Shown here: positions 59,701 through 64,000 of the stretch, piece after piece
How the letters are laid out: the number at the start of each line of letters is the position of its first letter
How positions within the stretch are numbered: the stretch's first letter is position 1
Assembly (NCBI GenBank): GCA_035578175.1
Contig: JAQMRL010000001.1
Span: 46,461,553 to 46,525,552, forward strand
Length of the DNA: 64,000 nt
Direction of reading: 5' to 3'
Origin: Catonia carolina
Lineage: Eukaryota > Arthropoda > Insecta > Hemiptera > Achilidae
Notes under the pieces: model-generated
What the model was told of the DNA's origin: nothing
The model's input: only the letters and a program-made list of their open reading frames with translations
The model's database searches: none
Made by a program: the position numbers and the translations under genes

Positions 59701-62700
59701 CTGTAGATGGTAGCCTGGAAGTGTGGTGGAGCAGAGCTGATGCCATCTGTTTCCTCACCAGCCCCAACTTAAATGAGATGTGTAGTGAAGTAGAGTACTA
59801 GCAAGATAAATTGAGCGCTGCTTCACGCATGCGCTGTTAACACATTCCCTGCACCTCCTGTAAAGTATGGTCGATATAAAACAAAATAAATCAGAAAGTT
59901 CGCATCATGCAGTTGCCATACATGTCCAGTTTGTTGTTGTCTTGTTAAAGTAAATGTCTAATTTATGTAGGAATAATTTTAAGTAATAAATTAAAAGAAA
60001 ATGCATAATTGATTGACTAAATAAAGTTTAGAAACAATAAATTAGCTATTACAAAAAAAATTTGTTTATAAAACGATGATGTTATGTTATGATCAAGTAC
60101 AACAATAAGCACGTTAGGCCAATGAATGTAGGCCTAATCATACAATAGTAAGGGGGCTTGCTTATCATGAGAAGCGACTGTACAGCTGCAATTGTATACT
60201 CACTGTCAGTGCTCAATTTATCTTGCCAGTATTCTACAGAACTTTTGCAAGAGATGCTGAAGGATAGTGACTAGAGAAAATAAATGAATAATCATATCAC
60301 AAGATCTTTAATAGCATTTGTGATAAAATTAGATCTGTATATTTAAATGGGAAAGCCCTCACTGACTCTTACACTAATTTCCTTACTTGCAAATTAGCTT
60401 AAAAGCTAAAATTTGGCAGGAATATTCCATTTAGGGTAAATAAAAAAGTTAAACACTAGCGATTTTGACATTCCACTGTTAAGAGGTTGAAAAGGGTGTT
60501 CAACCATTAAACTGACATTTTCTGTTTACTAATAGTATTCAACCCTTAAATTAATATTGTATATTAAGTTCCGAACAAGTTAAGTGGCTGAAACTTGGTG
60601 CAGATGTTATGTACAGTGACGCTAAAAAATTACACGTCAACAGTTTCAGAAATTTACTTGTAAGGAGTTGAAAAGGGTGTTCAAACTTTAAATCAATATT
60701 TTCAGTTTACTTAAGTTACAGTTTAAGTTAGATGGCTGAAACTTGGTGGAGATGTTACCTTTAGTGCACCTAAAAAATTACCTCTTAATCTTTACAAAAA
60801 TGTACCCGTAAGGGGTTGAAAATAGTGTTCAACCCTTAAACCAATATTTTTTGTTTATTAAGTTCAGGACGAGGTAGATCACTGAATTTTGTTGGAGGTT
60901 TTACCGATAGTGCACCTAAATAATTATTCCTTAACAATTTCCAAAATGTATCCCTGAGGGGGTTGAAAAGGGTATTCAATCCTTAATGCATAATAATATG
61001 TGAAAAGATACAACAATGCTGTGAAAGAATCTCAGTTATAATAGAAAACTGTTAAAAAAAGGAAATTTACCATAGCACGTGAGTCATAATACTGATATAC
61101 TGTCATCACTTTCAGACTGTATAAGAATCAGTAATCAAAATATTTTTATCCAGATCATAGTTGAACAGTTACGGGATTCTTTTGTTCAAGAATGATTCAT
61201 GAAGGAATCACTCTTGGTGGTCAAAGAATGTTACTAGGTACTTAATTGATTCTTTCAGTTGTAACCCAAATTTAGTGAATATTTTTTATACTAGAGCGTG
61301 TGTGCAGTAAGTGTTCATCTTTTAATGTCTTTAAATTTCAGATATGCGGCTGAAATTCATGACGCTATTGGTAATAATTGTTCTGTCTATAAGTGTGACT
61401 ATAACAATTATGAGGTTTGGTGTTGGGGTATTAGAAGATAATTTTGTGGCTGAACTTTCAACTCAGTATCAGAGTTCTGCTCAATTCATGGGGTTTTACG
61501 GACTTCTTAATTTCTACCTCTATACCATGGCATATGTCTATTCTCCTTCCAAGAAAACTGTGTTTGGTAAGCTATTATATGATAACACAAATATTTTTTT
61601 TTTATGTAAATTATTATAATGATGTAAGGATTATAACTGTTAAAATTAATCAAAAAATGATTACTTTAAAAAAAAATTGAAAAATGGTAAATAGATTTTT
61701 ATAATTTTAACAGTAAACATGGTGGCTCCTATGTCTTCAAAATAAAAAACTTACTTAAGTATTTTTTCAAGGATATTTAATTAGCATATTATGCTTTTCA
61801 ATATTTAACAAAAATGCTAGAAGTTGCCAGCTTCTTCATTACAAAAACAAAATGTCAACTGCCTCTATAGTGTAGTGGTTAGTGAGCTAGCCTTCAACAT
61901 GGAGGTCCCTGGTTCGATTCCCAGCTAGGATCTGGAAATTATTACTAGTAAAAATCCACCATTCTAATTACAAAACCCAACGTAGTCACTAATAATCAAG
62001 CTGTTGGTGTGACTTTAAATAAACTAAAAAAACAAAACATCATTGTTTTCTACTGTATAGGTTTTTTCCAATACATTTTTAAATAGAGTAGTCAATTTGA
62101 AAATTTTATAAAAATTGCTGATGTTAAAAATTGAAAGAAGGATTAACATTTTTCTCAATCTCACTTTTTTATTTATTTTCAGAGTATTTCTTTATTGTGT
62201 AATTTTTTAAATTCGTCTCTCTGATGAATTACAGTTTTACATTTTATGTTCGTATTTTTATCAAAACCATTTATCGTAAATGTTGTTAGAAATTCCCGTA
62301 TTTAACCATTGCTAACGTATTTTGTTACATAGAATGAAAATGTCAAAATACTCACTTGTGAAGTAAATAAATCACTTCACAGACTGGATATTTTAATTTA
62401 ACTATTGGGCAAAATGGAACTTTACTTCAGGTATGGTGAAAATCGAAATACCTACTCCATTAGCTGAGTATTTTATTTTATTCACTTTGTGAAGTGATTA
62501 TCCTACCTATAAGTAAGTTTTTTTTTAATTAAGAAAGGTTGCTGACTGTTCAATGATGTGATAAAAAGAAAGAATGGTATACTACTAGGGATTCAGTCAG
62601 GTCAAAAAAAGGTCTTATACCTTGTAATACGGCTGTAAGAACTAAACAAGCAAATCTAGCTCATGCTTGAAAAATGAAACTTGAAAATACGTTGAAGTTT

Positions 62701-62850
62701 TTATTTATTTATTTTTCAGAAACAGCTATAACCAAAGATAATCCAGCATTTTCAATGATTAATGATTCTGATGAAGATGTTATTTATGGCTCAGATGATG
62801 AAAGTCGCCAACCACTTAACCGTAGTTATAATGAAGATGATAGTGATTAA
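41784..62850 (+). CDS. TMEM181: TMEM181, seven-transmembrane GOST-family protein
   Basis: Twelve coding exons: 41784-41941, 43551-43654, 44568-44735, 46913-47015, 48499-48652, 51204-51284, 53482-53581, 54946-55073, 56545-56694, 58076-58178, 61342-61566, 62720-62850. They join in frame to 534 residues and TAA. TMEM181 belongs to the Golgi/secretory GOST group (with WLS and GPR107); in human cells it is a host factor for cytolethal distending toxin, and its normal role is unclear. The order is a cytosolic N terminus, TM1 (about 67-87), a luminal domain with HNRTRHLRCE and VAHLGFLDYEHY, then six more helices. Highly conserved blocks are FVTCWFAHSLRKF-like (here IVTCWFAHSLRKF), IEQKWMSVLLPLL, NDPIFPMTFLVNSW, LTFYLPKLFLVGPLW, DNFVAELSTQYQSS and FYGLLNFYLYTMAYVYSPSK. 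The C terminus is DNPAFSMINDSDEDVIYGSD. An acceptor at 41776 shows a 5' untranslated exon upstream. All junctions are GT-AG. Confidence 0.97.
42154..43078 (-). mobile_element. mariner-like element with inverted 3'-end duplication (TMEM181 intron 1)
   Basis: Ends TACGAGGTGTGGCTATGAAA and, reversed, TACGAGGTGTGGCTATTAAA, with TA borders. The minus strand runs from the first catalytic Asp region (CDETWFFTYDPETKRQSMHW near 42810) through the second and third to the stop at 42218. The right 250 bp (about 42824-43078) repeat the last part of the same gene in opposite orientation, in place of the normal 5' half. The N-terminal DNA-binding domain is absent. Confidence 0.9.
42218..42556 (-). pseudogene. 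mariner transposase C-terminal half, open
   Basis: One hundred and twelve codons without a stop. LHQDNAPAHSALSVKRFL has the second catalytic Asp, and HPPYSPDLAPCDFYLFPKVK surrounds the third. It ends in the family tail REGVYIEGANK. The upstream part of the frame (to about 42810), including the first catalytic Asp, is interrupted by stops. It looks like an irritans-type mariner and is the best kept transposase piece in the window, but it cannot be functional without its N terminus. Confidence 0.9.
43985..44330 (+). repeat. dispersed repeat, family C, copy 2 (TMEM181 intron 2)
   Basis: It is the reverse complement of 34545-34905, with matching words AACAGAAGAGGTAGAG, CACTAATCAGAGTT, GGTTCAAACCAGCCTTTCAG. 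It extends furthest at the GTTCTGTTT side. Confidence 0.8.
45054..45175. repeat. microsatellites (CTA)n and (AAT)n
   Basis: (CTA)n at 45055-45077 and an AAT/AAC-rich run at 45148-45175 in TMEM181 intron 3. Open frames across them are artefacts of the repeats. Confidence 0.85.
45720..46064 (-). mobile_element. tRNA-derived SINE, family A-like, interrupted by an insertion
   Basis: Minus strand: head CATTGGCGTGGTGGTTAGCG (46053-46034) and, beyond an insertion, B box CCGGGTTCAATTCCCGGTC (near 45770). Together they form the same SINE as 38226-38393. The interruption is 45809-46023. Confidence 0.85.
45809..46023. mobile_element. 215-bp insertion of unknown family with 15-bp target duplication
   Basis: The SINE words AGCCAGTTG(T/C)GCTAA occur on both sides (45794-45808 and 46024-46038), so the 215 bp between them inserted into the SINE and duplicated 15 bp. 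The insert begins ATAAATAAGG, which in the other orientation is a TTATTTAT tail, and contains the 18-bp perfect palindrome ATCTGCGCATGCGCAGAT (45922-45939). There is no coding frame. The duplication length fits retroposition. Confidence 0.75.
46276..46633 (+). mobile_element. MITE family with GATGAGCTC inverted ends, copy 1 (TMEM181 intron 3)
   Basis: Ends TTTTCACGGTCGATGAGCTC and GAGCTCATCAGCCTTGAAAA form about 20-bp inverted repeats. A second copy in opposite orientation is at 53892-54270. Shared internal words include GAACGTTTGCCAGCGTTGTC and GCAACGTTGCTGG. It is non-coding. Confidence 0.87.
47275..47455. repeat. degenerate third copy of the palindromic hammerhead element
   Basis: It keeps CACCATCATCAGAAT (minus: CTGATGATGGTG), the GTGATTGACGATGTAACATC centre and the TTAGTTTCAAT arm words of the elements at 16446 and 29194, but the GAAA side and the ends are eroded. 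No target duplication is visible. It lies in TMEM181 intron 4. Confidence 0.55.
47462..48420 (+). pseudogene. LINE fragment: endonuclease end and reverse transcriptase start
   Basis: Plus-strand pieces in several frames. SVIDYVLVQRKEGF and GGDHRLVMALHRN form the end of an endonuclease domain. A Lys/Arg-rich linker follows (including 47863-48147, ninety-four open codons). Then RSGKASGVDETLVEMIK and KEKRVPEDRKKSIFITIFKK (48224-48420) give the start of the reverse transcriptase. The catalytic motifs and the 3' end are missing, so this is an internal fragment rather than a normal 5'-truncated copy. It lies in TMEM181 intron 4. Confidence 0.8.
49352..49558 (-). repeat. dispersed repeat, family C, copy 3, partial (TMEM181 intron 5)
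   Basis: Same orientation as 34545. Words GCTGAAAGGCTGGTTTGTAC, GATTGCCTTCCTCTGAGTGG, CCACAGGGTCTGGCTCTAT. Confidence 0.78.
50126..50452 (-). other. open frame, possible retroelement tail
   Basis: A basic 108-codon frame (SDKWFKHVKKDTEKTGINQE, then many Lys and Arg) in TMEM181 intron 5. The tone is that of a LINE or transposon protein end, but no catalytic or zinc motif is present. Confidence 0.25.
52158..52907 (-). mobile_element. mariner-like element, GAGGG-end family, copy 1 (TMEM181 intron 6)
   Basis: Ends TACGAGGGACGTTCGGAAAG and, reversed, TATGAGGGTCGATCACAAAG. The minus strand holds a broken transposase end: SDFHLFPKLKDFLGG (third Asp region) and LNNLAATEYLEG. At 750 bp it is a deleted copy. 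A run of G (52841-52852) lies inside. Confidence 0.83.
53892..54270 (-). mobile_element. MITE family with GATGAGCTC inverted ends, copy 2 (TMEM181 intron 7)
   Basis: It is the reverse-complement copy of 46276-46633. Ends TTTTCAAAGTTGATGAGCTC and GAGCTCATCAACGCTGAAAA. It contains the palindrome TACGCAATTGCGTA (near 54156) where copy 1 has TATGCGCGCATGCGTATA. Confidence 0.87.
55165..55335 (-). pseudogene. LINE C-terminal fragment (TMEM181 intron 8)
   Basis: The minus strand reads GRQRLEYLKQITKDVGCYRY, then VDMKRLAQDRTGWRTASNQS, the final residues of a widespread insect LINE polyprotein. Only this 3' end remains, as expected for a very short 5'-truncated copy. Confidence 0.8.
55735..56492 (-). 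mobile_element. mariner-like element, GAGGG-end family, copy 2 (TMEM181 intron 8)
   Basis: It is related to 52158-52907. Left GGGTCATTCGGAAAGTAAAG and, reversed at right, GGGTCATTTGGAAAGTAAAG. The minus strand 55972-55769 encodes the transposase end HEWLNNLAATEYAEGVANLV, then KRYDKLLNLYSDYIG. Upstream catalytic parts are mostly lost. Confidence 0.83.
56695..58075. other. TMEM181 intron 9, nothing recognised
   Basis: A/T-rich, and the only long TMEM181 intron in which I see no mobile element. Confidence 0.45.
58232..58545 (-). pseudogene. LINE C-terminal fragment with microsatellite tail (TMEM181 intron 10)
   Basis: Minus strand 58541-58275: RKLAYFGHVMRNEEKYGLLK, GKIYGRRGPGRRRMSWLKNL and DRIAVVRLIANIRNE, the conserved end of RTE-like LINE proteins. 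The 3' end (left) is a (GAA)n tail at 58232-58243. AATAAATGAAC at 58221 and about 58604 may be the target duplication, but simple repeats lie between. Confidence 0.85.
59796..60231. mobile_element. MITE with TA borders (TMEM181 intron 10)
   Basis: TACTAGCAAGATAAATTGAG at left matches, reversed, TACTGGCAAGATAAATTGAG at right. The extended inverted ends are about 26 bp with a TA target. The 436-bp interior is non-coding, so it is probably a Tc1/mariner-derived MITE. Confidence 0.82.
60400..60990 (+). repeat. degenerate tandem array, four units of about 150-180 bp
   Basis: The anchor GGTTGAAAAGGGTGTTCAA recurs at 60484, 60664, 60812 and 60961. Each unit also has GGCTGAAACTTGGTG-like and AGTGCACCTAAAAAATTA-like words. 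It lies in TMEM181 intron 10. Confidence 0.82.
61858..62036 (+). mobile_element. tRNA-derived SINE, family B (TMEM181 intron 11)
   Basis: Head GCCTCTATAGTGTAGTGGTT, B box TGGTTCGATTCCCAGC, linker AGGATCTGGAAATTATTACT and a tail ending CTTTAAATAAACTAAAAAAA. Confidence 0.87.
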
Positions 62851-62929
62851 GTTAGTGTTTTTTATTATTAAATTATTTCTAGTCATATAAAGTTGTTTTG
62901 TATACATCGTATAAAATTATAATTTTGTT

Positions 62930-62935
62930 AATAAA
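62930..62935 (+). terminator. TMEM181: polyadenylation signal of TMEM181 (AATAAA)
   Basis: AATAAA lies 79 nt after the TMEM181 stop, followed at once by a second overlapping AATAAA. Confidence 0.6.
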
Positions 62936-63199
62936 TAAAATATTTTATTACTGTTTTATTAATTAATTTTCTACCTTTGTTTAGTTTAAGGGGAGTCCGT
63001 ATCTCTATATCTATCCTTTTGTTAACATTTGTACTTTTCTCTTAGGAACTATAAGAGATAGATGCCTATTGTCTTATTTAAATTCAATTTGATAATTTTT
63101 ACATATTTTTTATTATTTTTTTAACCCCTAATGTGTGTATGTTGTAATCTGTTCAATTTAAGAACAATAACTAACCCAATGACCCAATAAGATGAGGAT

Positions 63200-64000
63200 A
63201 CGTCTTCTTCTTGCTATCAAGGATTTAGTTGCTGCCTGTTTCAAACTAACTTTTATATATTTTACTATTTTCAGTGACTATCTAGTATTTATTTTTATTA
63301 AATCAAATATTAGAGATTTATCACACTTTCCTTATTTAACTACTGCCATCTTCTCTGTGGCCTTCCAATGTCTCTTTGTCCATGTGGTCTATAGTTCTTA
63401 ACTTTCAATTGTATTTTCTCTTCAGGTATTCTTTCCAGATGCTGTCTTCACTTACCACGATTAACTTTTATTCTCTCGTTCAAGCTATATGTTTCTGATT
63501 TGGCTCTTATGTCTTCATTCCTTATTTGGTCTAATCTTGTACACTTTTTTGTCCTTTGTAGGAACCTCATCTCTTCTGCTGAATCTTACGTGACTTTGTA
63601 GTGACCCAAGACTCACTTCCATAAAGGGCAACAGGAGTAATCATCACCTTAAAAAAATTCACCTTTATCTCCCTTCTAGCCTTATTTTGCAGTGTTCTGC
63701 TGATGGTATCAATTTTGTTTTCAATGCCATGATTAACATCATAGCCAATGTTGCATCCCAGATAGTTGCAGTGGGAGATCTGTTCCAGCATGGCAGCATT
63801 GCAGACTATCTTTGTTCTAATTGGTCATTTTTGATTAAATGCTATAACTTTCGTTTTATAGCTAGAAACCTTAAAATAGCTTTATATAACTCATTTAGGG
63901 CACAGACTGGTTTCTTGCTCATCTTTCTTACTCATTTTCCTGGACTATCTCCATATCATCTGCAAACAGCAACGCATTCAGATAGTCATCCTCACCTTTT
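63200..64000 (-). mobile_element. LINE 3' part, running off the right edge
   Basis: The minus strand enters from the right with LLFADDMEIVQ (near 63960), the FADD catalytic box of a reverse transcriptase. It continues with HCNYLGCNIGYDVNHGIENK and VALYGSESWVTTKSRK (63791-63567), then NEDIRAKSETYSLNERIK and HGQRDIGRPQRRW. Stops and shifts break it. The left end is near a short GAAGAAGAC tail at about 63204. It differs from the LINE at 568 but has the same C-terminal plan. Confidence 0.87.

Noticed and set aside
60400..60990. CRISPR-like repeat array
   Set aside because: The repeats are long, diverged and directly tandem without unique spacers, and the genome is clearly eukaryotic.

Overview
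The window looks like insect nuclear DNA: strongly AT-rich, split genes with GT-AG introns, insect-type mariner, piggyBac, LINE and tRNA-derived SINE copies, and proteins closest to animal families. A hemipteran with a large, repeat-rich genome is my guess, but nothing here fixes the order. No bacterial, phage or CRISPR feature is visible.

Four protein-coding genes are well supported. (1) The 3' part of a TPD52 (tumor protein D52-like) gene, + strand, coding exons 5651-5813 and 12492-12623; its 5' exons lie outside the window. (2) PET100, a cytochrome c oxidase assembly factor, - strand, 29798-30034. (3) PTRH2, peptidyl-tRNA hydrolase 2, + strand, three exons 32345-37021, head to head with PET100. 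(4) TMEM181, a seven-transmembrane GOST-family protein, + strand, twelve coding exons from 41784 to 62850 that join in frame to 534 codons. One further good-looking but unidentified exon lies at 24652-24808.

Layout: 0.6-3.0 kb, a 5'-truncated LINE (- strand) with a clean target-site duplication; 5.6-12.6 kb, TPD52 with an inverted mariner, an HTH transposase relic and a mariner broken by a SINE; 12.6-29 kb, mostly intergenic, with a piggyBac relic, a palindromic retroelement, a decayed mariner, a MITE and a GC-richer composite repeat (25.5-27.9 kb); 29.2-29.6 kb, a second, better preserved palindromic retroelement; 29.8-37.1 kb, PET100/PTRH2 with several SINEs; 38-41.8 kb, intergenic with SINEs; 41.8-62.9 kb, TMEM181, whose introns hold most of the other mobile elements; 63.2-64 kb, a LINE running off the right edge.

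The most unusual content is a pair of ~430-bp palindromic elements (16446-16884 and 29194-29616), each flanked by its own 12-bp target-site duplication, whose two arms each carry a hammerhead-ribozyme-like core (CTGATGA - self-complementary stem II - GAAA - short stem III - UA). They resemble terminal parts of Penelope-like retroelements arranged head to head. Copy 2 keeps the core in both orientations; copy 1 has lost each arm by a different change. Two mariner families have independently become partial palindromes by inverted duplication of the transposase 3' end (6145-6874, 42154-43078).
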